Source of the DNA: Hymenobacter setariae
Lineage (GTDB): Bacteria > Bacteroidota > Bacteroidia > Cytophagales > Hymenobacteraceae
Reading direction: 5' to 3'
DNA: 64,000 nt
Assembly: GCF_007713685.1 (NCBI RefSeq)
Contig: NZ_VMRJ01000003.1
Span: 738,752-802,751 of the forward strand
The notes under the pieces are model-generated. The model made no database searches. It saw only the letters and a program-made list of their open reading frames with translations, and was not told the origin of the DNA. How positions within the stretch are numbered: the stretch's first letter is position 1; each line of letters opens with the position of its first letter. Of the stretch, positions 27,182 through 35,902 are shown in pieces. Made by a program: the position numbers and the translations under genes.

Positions 27182-29278
27182 ATGAGACCTAGATTACTTA
27201 CCTGCTTATGGCTTATATTGCTCTGCTGCTACAAGTCTTTCGGCCAGACATACACGCTGTCTGATTTTAAGCTAAATGGTAACGCTACTTCGCTTGCGAT
27301 AAATGGCCCTTCGGGACCAGTAGATTATTTGGTTACTGTGCGGCGTGCGGCGGGGAGCGTTAACGAGGGTACTATCAAAATTTTTGCAGGTAGTTCAACG
27401 GCGGCTTCTACTAATACTAATGCCATTTCTAGTGCTATTAATACTGATCCTAACAGGTGGACTACCAGTGGTAGCTTTCAGTATCAAACACTAAGAAGTA
27501 GTTTCTCGGCTAGTACTAGCAATCTAACTGCTCCAAATAACTACGCCTATGCAGTTGCACTAGACATCAATAACTCGGCTCTTGTACTGGGCTCAAGCTC
27601 TGGCATCGCGGTTACTTTCGCCCCACCCCCTAGTGGCGGTGGCAGTAGTAATCCTTACTTCAGTGTTCAGGATGCTAAGCTGGACCCCTACCCCGACAGG
27701 TCGCAAAGCAAGTATTTATATGCAGAATATGGAACTCCCTTGACAATTAAGATTATAGGTGCCGGCTTGCAATACGTAACTAAAGTTACTATTGACGGAA
27801 GATCAGTAGCTATCCAATCTGCTACAACTTCCCAGATAGTAACGGTACCGATCACGGTGCAAGGGGACTATAGCTATACAGCAGATTTAAATGTGATAGG
27901 TCAGGGCTACTATGTAAATATTCCCGTCCGCATGGTAGTTCCCTTGTCGGCGTTTACACCATGTGCTCCCTCCGAGATTTGCGCGACACAGCAGTGCGTG
28001 ACTATGGGAGGTACAGTAGGGCTGATTCGCGGCAGAATATTGGCCCGCTCCTCCTATGATTTCGACGAGTACATTTATAACCGCCGGTACTCTTCGCCTC
28101 TTAGTGGAGATAACACTACTTTTGCTAAGCAAGAGGAAGATGAATCCGTACAATGGCAGGCCAGCACCGATGGCTCAAACTGGTACGACATTTCGGGCGC
28201 TAACGACCGTAACTACCAGCCTGGCCCACTTAGTCAGACGACATATTTTCGTCGCGATTCTGATCATAAAGAAGGTAGCTTAGGTAGCCGTGCTCATTGG
28301 TATACCTCTAATGTTGTAGCTATCAATGTAATCCCTCCAGCCCCCGTCTTTACTAGTTCCACCTACTCCTCTTGTGGCAATGGCAGTGTCATACGGGTGG
28401 GTGTGAATCCAGTGCAAGGTGCCGTTTCTTATAATTGGTGGGTCCCGTACCAGGGCTGGGCGATGAGTACAGACGGACAGAACTTCACGAACTTTGGAGG
28501 AGGCAGCTATATTGTCCCCACTAACCAAATCTATATCCGAGTACCTGCAGGAGCCTCTGGGGCATACAATATCGCCGCTAGTACAAACGGAACTAACGGC
28601 TGGACTCCTTATGGTCCTGGGTTGTGCGATCACTCATCGGACGCCAATGCCACTATCAATGTGACTCCTGGTAGTGGGGCGGTGGGGCAACCAACCGGTC
28701 TGATGGCCACGCGCAACAGAACAGGCTGTGAAACTTATTACACTGTAACGATGCCTGTCGTGGCGGGAGCTACGAGTTATCAGGCTACCCTCGGGGGCTA
28801 CACCGCTGCCGGCTATGTGAGTGGTAGTACAGTTTATTTCCCTCATACCTACTACCCCGATTGCAGTTCTGCTTACTCTGTTTTTGGCACCGTTACAGCA
28901 ACAGGCCCGTGCAATAGCGTGACAGTAAACGCAGGGGTCAGTATTAATATGCTCAAGGGATGCAGTACGTGTCCCTCCGGGTACAGAGAGGCTAGCAATG
29001 CAAAGAATGCAACTATGCAAAGCTCTGTAGAACAGCCTGGCCAGCCAGGTATATATCCTAATCCAGCCAGTACAGAATTGCATATCAATCTCGGGGGGCA
29101 GGAAGCAGTCGCTCATCTCTACAACAGTGTAGGTGATATAGTACAAGAAGCTACTATTCATGAGGGAGTAGCTGATACTATTCTGAATGTACAAGCGCTT
29201 CCACAGGGCTTATATCACCTTCGCGTTATTCAGCGAGATGGTAAAACGGAAAATCACCAAATCAAGATTGCTCGTTAA
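27182..29278 (+). CDS. Secreted protein with Ig-like domain and T9SS C-terminal sorting domain
   Basis: 698 residues. Signal peptide 1-22 (CLWLILLCCYKSFGQ). The middle has beta-rich repeats including an Ig/PKD-like unit with VQWQASTDGSNWYDISG and TTYFRRDSDHK (about 320-365). A Gly/Ser/Asn-rich region follows, then the T9SS type A sorting domain (about 625-698): GIYPNPASTELHINL, AVAHLYNSVGDIV, LPQGLYHLRVIQ and a basic KIAR end. The protein would be exported by Sec, carried through the T9SS, and processed at the surface. The gene is clearly more AT-rich than its neighbours, indicating recent acquisition. It is cargo of the mobile element next to the integrase; no enzymatic motif was seen. Confidence 0.88.
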   Translation: MRPRLLTCLWLILLCCYKSFGQTYTLSDFKLNGNATSLAINGPSGPVDYLVTVRRAAGSVNEGTIKIFAGSSTAASTNTNAISSAINTDPNRWTTSGSFQYQTLRSSFSASTSNLTAPNNYAYAVALDINNSALVLGSSSGIAVTFAPPPSGGGSSNPYFSVQDAKLDPYPDRSQSKYLYAEYGTPLTIKIIGAGLQYVTKVTIDGRSVAIQSATTSQIVTVPITVQGDYSYTADLNVIGQGYYVNIPVRMVVPLSAFTPCAPSEICATQQCVTMGGTVGLIRGRILARSSYDFDEYIYNRRYSSPLSGDNTTFAKQEEDESVQWQASTDGSNWYDISGANDRNYQPGPLSQTTYFRRDSDHKEGSLGSRAHWYTSNVVAINVIPPAPVFTSSTYSSCGNGSVIRVGVNPVQGAVSYNWWVPYQGWAMSTDGQNFTNFGGGSYIVPTNQIYIRVPAGASGAYNIAASTNGTNGWTPYGPGLCDHSSDANATINVTPGSGAVGQPTGLMATRNRTGCETYYTVTMPVVAGATSYQATLGGYTAAGYVSGSTVYFPHTYYPDCSSAYSVFGTVTATGPCNSVTVNAGVSINMLKGCSTCPSGYREASNAKNATMQSSVEQPGQPGIYPNPASTELHINLGGQEAVAHLYNSVGDIVQEATIHEGVADTILNVQALPQGLYHLRVIQRDGKTENHQIKIAR

Positions 29279-29367
29279 GCCATACTATCAGAATAAACTC
29301 CGGCCGGTTAGGTTGAGGCTTCTATTTGAGTAGAAGAATCCGCAACGCCTTTCTATGTTCACAATCT

Positions 29368-29401
29368 AAAAAGGCCAGCTCTACTAGGGCTGGCCTTTTT
29401 T
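29368..29401. terminator. Intrinsic terminator
   Basis: AAAAAGGCCAGC and GCTGGCCTTTTTT form a stem with a 9-base loop and a T6 tail, about 90 bases after the secreted-protein gene. Confidence 0.88.
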
Positions 29402-29536
29402 GTGGAAATGGGGAAAGCTGACTAGAAAAGTCCATAGCTCCCAACTTTATAAGTAGCAAGTTCACTACCCACACCACCAGTTGCAGTCGCTCCGGTGACC
29501 AGCTCAGTTGGACGGCCAGCCAGTACAGGAATTTGC

Positions 29537-30883
29537 TTAGCTAACCGTCAGCAAGTCCTCTAGCCGCGTCGTGAAAGCTCCCGACTGCCACTGCGCCTGG
29601 CCTTGCCAGGGTGCCCGCCCACCAATTAGCGTCGTAGGCACAGCACTCCCCAGTCTCACCGTGCCACGGCCAAAGCGCGCGTTCAACCCATCGAGCGTGG
29701 TCATGAGTTGCGGCCGGTCCGCACTCACCTTTGCTGCTGCTTCGGCAACTGGTGCGGCGGGCGCAAATAACCCAAGCTGCTGACCCGTAGTAGGCGGCTC
29801 TAGCCCGTCGAGCACTACACCCGCCTTGTGGTAGGTGCAGCCCGGCTCCAGGATTTTACTTAATAAATGCCCCGCATATTGAGCCAGTACGCGCGTATCA
29901 GCCGATGGCCCGCCGGGCAGCGTCAGTGTAGCCGAGCGCGAGTAAGGTGGGGGTACTTTCGGGTCAAAGCGATTCTTCTGCACGTACACCGTCAACACGT
30001 AGGCCTGGTCACCCTGGGCGCGCAGCTTCTCGGCGGCGCGCGTCAGAAACGAGGCCACAGCGGCCCGCACATCGTTGTGCGCCGTGAGCGGCCGCCCGAA
30101 GGTGCGCGAGCAGCTGATGCTCTGCCGGCTCAGTGTGCCGTCCTCACTGGGGTGCAGTCCTGAACACGGGTAGCCCTGCAGCTCGCGCACCAAGCGCGCG
30201 CCGACCACCCCGCCGAGCATCTTGCGGGCCCAGGCCTCGCTCACCTTGGCGAGGTCGGCGGCCGAGTCGATGCCGGCCGCCGTAAGCTTCTGGGCATACT
30301 GACGACCAATGCCCCAGACATCGCTGACGGCTACTTGCTCGAGGGCCCAGGCCCGACGTTCGGCCGAGTCGAGGTAGAGCACGCCCCCTAAGTCTGGATT
30401 CTTTTTAGCTACTCGGTTGGCCAGCTTGGCCAGCGTCTTGGTCGGGGCTACCCCTAGGCAAGTCGGGATGCCCGTGCGGGCCTTGACGTTCGCCCGAATC
30501 GTGTGCGCGAAAGCTTCCAGCCCGCCCCCTAGGTAAGGCTGCATGTACTGGTCGAGCCCGTGCAGGTCGAGGAAGGCTTCGTCTATGGAGTAGATTTCTA
30601 CTCCAGGCGTTACTTGGCCTAGGTACCACATCACCCGCCGGCTCATGTCACCGTAGAGCGCGTAGTTCGACGAGAACACCTGCACCCCGTGCTGGCGCAG
30701 CACGTCCTTGACCTGAAAGTAAGGAGCCCCCATAGCTAGGCCTAACGCTTTGGCCTCGGCTGAGCGCGAGATAATGCAGCCGTCGTTATTGGAGAGCACC
30801 ACGACGGGCCGGCCCTCAAAGCGCGGTTGAAAAACTCTCTCGCAGCTGACGTAGAAATTGTTGCAATCCAGGAGGCCGAACAT
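29537..30883 (-). CDS. umuC: Y-family DNA polymerase V catalytic subunit UmuC
   Basis: 448 residues. Catalytic acidic residues D6 (GLLDCNNFYVSCE) and the DE pair of YSIDEAFLDL (about 101-102) are present. The palm/finger segment VVLSNNDGCIISRSAEAKA (about 28-46), helix-hairpin-helix DVWGIGRQYAQKL (about 188-200) and a little-finger domain (about 240-345) follow. The length is normal for UmuC. The gene lies 3 bases after umuD on the same strand, so it is the second gene of an SOS-type error-prone polymerase operon carried by the element. Confidence 0.95.
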   Translation of the reverse strand: MFGLLDCNNFYVSCERVFQPRFEGRPVVVLSNNDGCIISRSAEAKALGLAMGAPYFQVKDVLRQHGVQVFSSNYALYGDMSRRVMWYLGQVTPGVEIYSIDEAFLDLHGLDQYMQPYLGGGLEAFAHTIRANVKARTGIPTCLGVAPTKTLAKLANRVAKKNPDLGGVLYLDSAERRAWALEQVAVSDVWGIGRQYAQKLTAAGIDSAADLAKVSEAWARKMLGGVVGARLVRELQGYPCSGLHPSEDGTLSRQSISCSRTFGRPLTAHNDVRAAVASFLTRAAEKLRAQGDQAYVLTVYVQKNRFDPKVPPPYSRSATLTLPGGPSADTRVLAQYAGHLLSKILEPGCTYHKAGVVLDGLEPPTTGQQLGLFAPAAPVAEAAAKVSADRPQLMTTLDGLNARFGRGTVRLGSAVPTTLIGGRAPWQGQAQWQSGAFTTRLEDLLTVS

Positions 30884-30886
30884 AGA

Positions 30887-31354
30887 CTAGTCGCGGCTGA
30901 GGAGTAAAGCATTGAGCTTACCCGGTATCAACTCGTGCACCACGTGCGTGACCACGCCCCAAATGTGAATTTCCTCACCCGTGCGAATGCGGTAGGGCTC
31001 GAAGGCTGGATTGGCCGGCACCAACCACCAGTCCTCGCCCCGTCGCTCCAAGCGCTTCACTGTGCAGTCTCCCTCGACTACCGCAACGACAATGTGGCCG
31101 TGGTCTGCGGGCAAATGCTTATCGACTGCCAGCAAGTCGCCAGGATGAATTTCCGCCCCTGACATGCTCTCGCCCGTCACGCGTACCAAGTATGTGGCGT
31201 CAGGATGGCGAAACAGCAGTTGGTTGAGGTCGAACAGCGCCTCGATATGGTCATCGGCCGGCGAGGGAAAGCCAGCGGGCACGAGACACGCAAAAACGGG
31301 CAGGTAAGCAGGCATCACCGCCTCGGGGACGGGTACGAGAACGACGTCGTGCAT
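30887..31354 (-). CDS. umuD: UmuD, self-cleaving S24 peptidase subunit of Pol V
   Basis: 155 residues. Cleavage site A27-G28 in LVPAGFPSP, nucleophile S63 (TGESMSGAEI) and general base K100 (GDCTVKRL). The spacing S63-K100 equals the 37-residue spacing of E. coli UmuD (S60-K97), with a constant +3 offset from its cleavage site. It would be cleaved when RecA filaments form and then bind UmuC. A palindrome, ACTAATTACATTAGT, centred about 44 bases before the start, is a good candidate operator. Confidence 0.94.
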   Translation of the reverse strand: MHDVVLVPVPEAVMPAYLPVFACLVPAGFPSPADDHIEALFDLNQLLFRHPDATYLVRVTGESMSGAEIHPGDLLAVDKHLPADHGHIVVAVVEGDCTVKRLERRGEDWWLVPANPAFEPYRIRTGEEIHIWGVVTHVVHELIPGKLNALLLSRD

Positions 31355-31390
31355 AGGGCGGAGGGAAAGCGGGACTCTAAAGAAACGACT

Positions 31391-31405
31391 ACTAATTACA
31401 TTAGT
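31391..31405. promoter_or_regulatory. Palindromic operator upstream of umuDC
   Basis: ACTAAT-TAC-ATTAGT is a perfect 6-bp inverted repeat with a 3-base spacer in the AT-rich umuD promoter region. It may bind LexA or the element's own repressor; the identity of the binder is inference. Confidence 0.55.
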
Positions 31406-31643
31406 TTATAAATAATAAAATTTATATACTTTAAAGATATTGACAGTCAGTTAAAAATGTTTTCGTATTGCTGTTATGTTTAGTCAAGATATTGCTTCGG
31501 ACATACGTGAGTATATGAGCCAATAGTATTGGGGAAGTTAAAGGCTGCGAGGTCGGAGATGAAAGCATAACCCAGCGGTAACCTGCGACACAGAGCAGCT
31601 CCGGATTTTTGTAGTCCTATCCTTACCCTTTTCCTTTTTCCTT

Positions 31644-32555
31644 GTGAAGCATTTGCTTACTCGCATTGGGTCCCTGACCCTACTGGCGGCACTGGCCGTT
31701 TCCTGTGCCAAAATGGAGAGCGTTGCCCCAGCCTCGCAGTCCACGTCTCTCTCCAAGACGAGCACGTCCTCGGCCACGCAGGCCACCGCCTCGGCTACCC
31801 GGGATAACAACCTCGCCCTAGGTAATCCCAGCGGCGCCGTGGCCAGTACCTCGTACCCGAGCAACTATTTGATGACCAAGTCACAGTACACGCTAAGCTA
31901 CAATCGTGACCAGGGCAAACCCAACTGGGTGTCGTGGCACTTGAGCAGCGCCTGGCAGGGCAGCACGGCGCGGCAGGATAATTTCTCCCCCGATGCCACT
32001 CTCCCATCGGGCTGGTACCGAGTAACGACCAGCGACTACACGGGTTACGGCTTCGACCGGGGGCATAACTGCCCCTCGGCGGACCGCACCGGCTCGGTAG
32101 CCGATAACTCCGCTACCTTTCTAATGACCAACATGATGCCCCAGGCCTCGGTCAACAACCAGCAGACCTGGGCTGGCCTCGAGAACTACTGCCGCACGCT
32201 CGTGTCGGCCGGCAACGAACTCTACATTATCTGTGGGAGCTACGGCAAAGGGGGCACGGGCGTCAACGGCTACGCTACCACCATCGCCGGCGGTAAGGTG
32301 ACCGTACCGTCCAACTGCTGGAAAGTAGTCGTTGTACTGCCGGAAGGGAGCAGTGATGTATCGCGTATCACTACCAGCACCCGCGTTATTGCCATCAATA
32401 CACCCAATACCACTTCCATTGGCACGGCCTGGGGTGCCTATCGCACCAGCGTTGACGCTATTGAAGCTGCCACAGGCCTAGACCTGCTCTCGGCCCTGCC
32501 GCTGAGCATTCAGAACACGTTGGAAGCTAAGGCGGATGCGGGAGCAACTAATTAA
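31644..32555 (+). CDS. DNA/RNA non-specific endonuclease (NucA type), lipoprotein
   Basis: 303 residues with a GTG start. Lipoprotein signal with Cys at 21 (LAVSC). A Ser/Thr-rich linker (25-60) is followed by the beta-beta-alpha-metal nuclease: active-site motif D138-R139-G140-H141 in YGFDRGHNCPSADRT, then LMTNMMPQ with the metal-binding Asn, and an E in GLENYCRTL. All required residues are present. The protein probably sits on the outer surface and degrades DNA or RNA, for nutrition, competitor DNA clearance or phage DNA attack. Monocistronic; the shared terminator at 32581 follows. Confidence 0.9.
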   Translation: MKHLLTRIGSLTLLAALAVSCAKMESVAPASQSTSLSKTSTSSATQATASATRDNNLALGNPSGAVASTSYPSNYLMTKSQYTLSYNRDQGKPNWVSWHLSSAWQGSTARQDNFSPDATLPSGWYRVTTSDYTGYGFDRGHNCPSADRTGSVADNSATFLMTNMMPQASVNNQQTWAGLENYCRTLVSAGNELYIICGSYGKGGTGVNGYATTIAGGKVTVPSNCWKVVVVLPEGSSDVSRITTSTRVIAINTPNTTSIGTAWGAYRTSVDAIEAATGLDLLSALPLSIQNTLEAKADAGATN

Positions 32556-32580
32556 GCAACGGCCTCCCACCTAGGAATGT

Positions 32581-32610
32581 AAAAGCCTCGCCCACCGGCG
32601 GGGCTTTTTA
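32581..32610. terminator. Bidirectional terminator
   Basis: AAAAGCCTCGCC and GGCGGGGCTTTT form a 12-bp stem (one mismatch) between the convergent nuclease gene and the minus-strand gene at 32608; it overlaps the latter's last codon. Confidence 0.8.
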
Positions 32611-32883
32611 TTGTTCTGGCAGCCGTATCCCATGCGCATACTCCTCTAGTGGCTCGCTATTGCTAAAGCTACGCAGCACGTTAGCCCCCTGTTTGCAGGA
32701 ATCAATGCCCACTTCCGCAAAGAAGCCGCGGCCCCCATCAGGCAGATGGTAAAGGGCTATCATTCCTTCCTCTGCCCAGCGCCGGGCTAGATAGGTGCCC
32801 TTCTTCAGTATCCAAGTTAGCTGAAACGCGGGGGGCATTCGAACGAAAGTGTAGCATGTCATGCTGCTGGTGGGTAAACTCAT
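32608..32883 (-). CDS. Small conserved protein, family A member 1
   Basis: 91 residues. Motifs WILKKGTYLARRW, IALYHLPDGGRGFFAEVGID and VLRSFSNSEPLEEYA are shared with the proteins at 34699-34956 and 37129-37380, and more distantly 35068-35268. The set has at least three close paralogues within 5 kb. No signal peptide or catalytic motif is visible; the fold is probably a small alpha/beta protein. A member of the same kind of family occurs in Hymenobacter genomes as unnamed proteins, from memory. Function unknown. Confidence 0.65.
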   Translation of the reverse strand: MSLPTSSMTCYTFVRMPPAFQLTWILKKGTYLARRWAEEGMIALYHLPDGGRGFFAEVGIDSCKQGANVLRSFSNSEPLEEYAHGIRLPEQ

Positions 32884-32934
32884 GTAAGGTTTCTCTTAAG
32901 GCAAGGAGCCACTGCTTTATCTTTTAGCGGGCAG

Positions 32935-33240
32935 CTACTCAGCCTGCTTTCCTTCGGCTAAGGTGCGTAACACTCGTTGCACCACCGGTAGAACTCGGAT
33001 AACCTGCGCTTGTAGCTGGTCCCACTTAACGGCCGGCGGCACGCTTGCTCGTAGGTCTTCGCTGGCAACGTAAGCCTTGATGGTGAGCTCATGGGGCAGC
33101 CGCGCATCGGTTAAGTAGCGATGTAAGATGTGATTCGCCTCGAGCAGGGACAGGCGAGCAAACGTCCAGTCCGCTGGCCAACTGCCGTCTGCTCGCCGTA
33201 CATGGGCTAAATATGCTGAAAGTTTAACTCGTCTATTCAT
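32935..33240 (-). CDS. Hypothetical protein
   Basis: 101 residues, basic, mostly helical (VKLSAYLAHVRRADGSW at the start). Its ATG lies 2 bases after the stop codon of the next gene upstream (33243), so the two are co-transcribed and probably translationally coupled. No family was recognised. Confidence 0.5.
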   Translation of the reverse strand: MNRRVKLSAYLAHVRRADGSWPADWTFARLSLLEANHILHRYLTDARLPHELTIKAYVASEDLRASVPPAVKWDQLQAQVIRVLPVVQRVLRTLAEGKQAE

Positions 33241-33242
33241 GC

Positions 33243-33707
33243 TTAGGTCAGGGAGCGGTAGCCCTGGTAGGGGGAAGCTGCGGGCTGCCTAGTCGGTTGT
33301 TGACACCTGCGTAACCAGTCCTCGGCTTCCGCCACGTCATGGAAGAGCTGCAACTCAAGCGAATCGACGACATGGTTACGCGGATACTTGAGCAGCATAC
33401 TATCGTGACGGGTATCCGCCTGCACGACATGGGCTACGTAGCGCAAGCCGAGGCGCTGTGCCTGGGGTAGCCAGGCGGTTTCGAGCCAGCGTGTCGAATC
33501 AAACCAAGGGCCCTTTAGCTCCACATTATCGTTGAGTAGGTACAGGCAGTGAAAGGGTCCTACCTGATCTAGGTAGTTGCGGGCGCCCCTCATGGCTTGT
33601 TCTGGGTTGATATACCCTGCCCAGGTGGCCCGTAACCAACCGTCGGCTTTTTCATAAGTGAGCGTGCACTGACCGCCTGTAGGGAAGAGCAGGGAGTTAA
33701 GCAACAT
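33243..33707 (-). CDS. STAS/SEC14-like single-domain protein, member 1
   Basis: 154 residues. The pattern LRATWAGYINPEQAMRGARN, CLYLLNDNVELKGPW and GLRYVAHVVQADT followed by a C-terminal helix FHDVAEAEDWLRRC fits small SpoIIAA/STAS-SEC14-like proteins that are common in Hymenobacter and have no known ligand. The protein at 35265-35690 and the truncated 35903-36358 protein share the W-G...LLND(N/A)...W...W plan. It may be the first gene of a unit with 32935-33240. Confidence 0.55.
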   Translation of the reverse strand: MLLNSLLFPTGGQCTLTYEKADGWLRATWAGYINPEQAMRGARNYLDQVGPFHCLYLLNDNVELKGPWFDSTRWLETAWLPQAQRLGLRYVAHVVQADTRHDSMLLKYPRNHVVDSLELQLFHDVAEAEDWLRRCQQPTRQPAASPYQGYRSLT

Positions 33708-33801
33708 GAGCAGGCGCGTTACGGGAGAAAAACAGAAGCTTGGTCACAAATATTAGGGCTCTGCTATGCCTGCGCAAGGTGTTGGATACGGGTTTTGGTA
33801 C

Positions 33802-33813
33802 AGTATTAATACT
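33802..33813. promoter_or_regulatory. 12-bp palindrome between divergent genes
   Basis: AGTATTAATACT is perfectly palindromic and lies between the divergent start codons at 33707 and 33886. It resembles the CAGTAT-AA-ATACTG site at 36405, so one regulator may bind both. Confidence 0.5.
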
Positions 33814-33885
33814 ATATTTTCGTCGTATTATTACGCAAGGCGTTCCTGCCGCCTTTGTCTTCACATATGTCTCTCCGGTTATAGT

Positions 33886-34188
33886 ATGGCTTCCATAGGC
33901 TCTGTTGTCACCCCAGTCGAAAAGGTAGCAGAAGCACTTATGAGCTATTACCGCCAGGCTGACGAATGGCTGGCAACTGAGGAAGAACTACTTACCTGGT
34001 TTGCGACGCTCGCGCCCCACCAACGAGTGGCTGTACATCTGATAAATCCCAGTCATTGGCTAGGGCTGCCCGAGTGCCGGCGATATGTGCTGCAATCCCA
34101 GGGTTACTCGCTCTCCACTTATCTGGCCTCCCACCTTACAGCAGCAGAGTTTGCCTATTGGCTAGCCCTAGCCGATGACCTCTTCTAG
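33886..34188 (+). CDS. Hypothetical protein
   Basis: About 100 residues from the ATG at 33886; upstream in-frame sequence is Cys/Tyr-rich and unlikely to be coding. Helical, with VEKVAEALMSYYRQADEWL and a C-terminal LTAAEFAYWLALADDLF. No family recognised. It sits among the paralogous small genes of this part of the element. Confidence 0.45.
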   Translation: MASIGSVVTPVEKVAEALMSYYRQADEWLATEEELLTWFATLAPHQRVAVHLINPSHWLGLPECRRYVLQSQGYSLSTYLASHLTAAEFAYWLALADDLF

Positions 34189-34340
34189 GTAGCATAGCGC
34201 TCACTGCTAGGTGAAAAAAGCAGCAGAATTCCGGGTAAATACATAATGAAAACCCGTATCTGCCACCTTGTCCAGCGCCTTGCCTAGCAGAAATTTGTGG
34301 AGAAGCTTTGAAATGGCTATCTCCTCTCATCTTACTCGCT

Positions 34341-34544
34341 ATGGCATACGACTACCGATTTGGCCCTGCTGCCCAAACTCCTGAACAGCGGGCGTGTGTG
34401 CTGACGCAAATGCAGGACGTTATTCCCAGCTTGAAGACGAAAGCCACAGCCTACGCCCGTCAGTTGTACGCGCAGTACATAGCAGGCGAGCTGAGTTGGC
34501 TCCAAGTGCGCCAAGCTCTTGATGCGGCTACTCCCCTGACCTGA
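34341..34544 (+). CDS. Small protein with VbhA-like motif
   Basis: 67 residues. The C-terminal half ARQLYAQYIAGELSWLQVRQAL has the LL.QF..G.LS.EQ pattern shared with 35903-36358 and 36550-36789. It resembles the short antitoxin VbhA-type motif (a helix, Gly, then LSLEEA). No toxin partner (Fic or similar) is adjacent, so an antitoxin role is not established. Confidence 0.45.
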   Translation: MAYDYRFGPAAQTPEQRACVLTQMQDVIPSLKTKATAYARQLYAQYIAGELSWLQVRQALDAATPLT

Positions 34545-34600
34545 ATCAGCCAATTAAAGTCCAGCGTTGGCCCCCCATACCAGCGACTGGCACTACTATA

Positions 34601-34629
34601 AAAAGGCCCTATCCTAACAAGGGGCTTTT
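34601..34629. terminator. Hairpin terminator
   Basis: AAAAGGCCCT and AGGGGCTTTT form a 10-bp stem with one mismatch, 57 bases after the plus-strand gene at 34341-34544. Confidence 0.6.
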
Positions 34630-34669
34630 ACTGATAATCCTGTGGAAAGGTGTTTTTTTCATTCTTCAG

Positions 34670-34701
34670 AAAGCCTCACCTGTTTCGGGTGAGGCTTTTT
34701 A
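34670..34701. terminator. Bidirectional terminator
   Basis: AAAGCCTCACC and GGGTGAGGCTTTTT form an 11-bp stem at the end of the minus-strand gene at 34699. The same arrangement, with similar sequence, ends the paralogous gene at 32608, so the terminator was probably duplicated with the gene. Confidence 0.8.
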
Positions 34702-34956
34702 TAGCTCATCTGGCAGCCGCACGTAATAGACATACTCCTCCAGTGGCGCATTATTGCTGAAGCTGCGCAATACTACCGCGTCTTGTGTAGCTGCGTCATA
34801 TCCCACTTCCACAAAGAACCCCCGTGCCTCATCTGTCAAATAGTAAAGGTTAACGCCACTTTCACCATTCCAACGTTGCGCCAAAAAGGTGCCGTGCTTG
34901 AGCGCCTTAGCGAGTTGTAAGAGCGGGGGGAATGATTGAAAATCTTGGAGCGACAT
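34699..34956 (-). CDS. Small conserved protein, family A member 2
   Basis: 85 residues. Motifs ALKHGTFLAQRWNGESG, NLYYLTDEARGFFVEVGYD and VVLRSFSNNAPLEEYV align with the 32608 and 37129 proteins along their full length. No known domain. Confidence 0.65.
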   Translation of the reverse strand: MSLQDFQSFPPLLQLAKALKHGTFLAQRWNGESGVNLYYLTDEARGFFVEVGYDAATQDAVVLRSFSNNAPLEEYVYYVRLPDEL

Positions 34957-35067
34957 TGATGGCGAAGAAAAACCTCAACTGGTCAGGTTTAGGCTTTTTG
35001 TGGGAAGGCAGATAGTACCACAATGCCTTATTCAAATGACAGCAGCCTTTAAGTAGACCAGGTTATA

Positions 35068-35268
35068 CTAGTTGATACTGCACACGCGCAATTGGTAGAG
35101 CAGCCCAGAATGGAGATGGTAGCGCACCTCGACGAGCAAGTTGGTGGGGAGATAGTACAACGCCACATAGTAATCTGTCTCCCACCGGGAGGGGCGCACT
35201 CGCCCGTGGCTGGCCAGTAGTTCCAGCTGCTTTGCTACTGGCAAGGCCAGAAAGTCGACGGTCATCAT
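35068..35268 (-). CDS. Small protein, distant family A member
   Basis: About 66 residues. The start is one of two adjacent ATGs at 35265-35268 that overlap the TGA of the upstream gene, so translation is coupled. MTVDFLALPVAKQLELLASHG and VALYYLPTNLLVEVRYHL keep the LP..QL...G and LYYLP...VEV plan of family A but lack the C-terminal LRSF..LEEY part. Confidence 0.55.
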   Translation of the reverse strand: MMTVDFLALPVAKQLELLASHGRVRPSRWETDYYVALYYLPTNLLVEVRYHLHSGLLYQLRVCSIN

Positions 35269-35690
35269 GCGCGTTTCGCGGGAGCTATAGGGCCAGCTAC
35301 GACCGGGCAATGCAGCCAGCGGTAAGCCGCCTCTGCATCGGTAAATGTGTCCACCAGCGGCTGTTGCAGGCGCTTAAGCACTTGGTAAGTGTCGCAGAAT
35401 GCCTGAGGGTTGCTAGGCAGTACCCAGGCAATGGCCTGAATTCCCACCTTTGCCAACTGCAGGAAGTACTCTTCCGCTAGCCAGCCAATAATTTCATTCC
35501 ACCCATTCTCATCCAGCAGCGCGTCATTGAGCAGCTTCGTGCTCTGCGTGGCGCGGGCATGTTGTAGAATCTGCGCATAATGCTGGCGCGTCACCTCGCC
35601 GGTGTGTGGACCGCGCCAACTCGCATACAAGCAGGCATCGGCTGGATTATGGGTAAGCAGGAAAGGCGGTGAGTCTTCTAAGAGTAGCAT
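35265..35690 (-). CDS. STAS/SEC14-like single-domain protein, member 2
   Basis: About 141 residues from the ATG at 35690; upstream in-frame sequence is Ser/Pro-rich and has no homologous counterpart. ACLYASWRGPHTGEV, STKLLNDALLDENGW and IQAIAWVLPSN match the plan of the 33243-33707 protein, including the closing DAEAAYRWL helix. It overlaps the start of 35068-35268 (ATGATGA), so the two form a coupled pair. Confidence 0.55.
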   Translation of the reverse strand: MLLLEDSPPFLLTHNPADACLYASWRGPHTGEVTRQHYAQILQHARATQSTKLLNDALLDENGWNEIIGWLAEEYFLQLAKVGIQAIAWVLPSNPQAFCDTYQVLKRLQQPLVDTFTDAEAAYRWLHCPVVAGPIAPAKRA

Positions 35691-35902
35691 GAAGGGTGGA
35701 TAACGCCACTCCCCACTGCCGCGCTCAGTACTGACTACGAAAAGCCCCAGCACTGGCGGCCGGGGCGAGGGGCCAAAGAGTAAAGAGTAAAACAGTCCAT
35801 CGCAAGAACTGCTAGGTAGGGGCAGCGTAGATCTTACAGTGGGGCCGGAGGCACTACTACTGCTAGGTAAAGCTTGCCGGAGCAACCAGCCTGCTGACTG
35901 GC

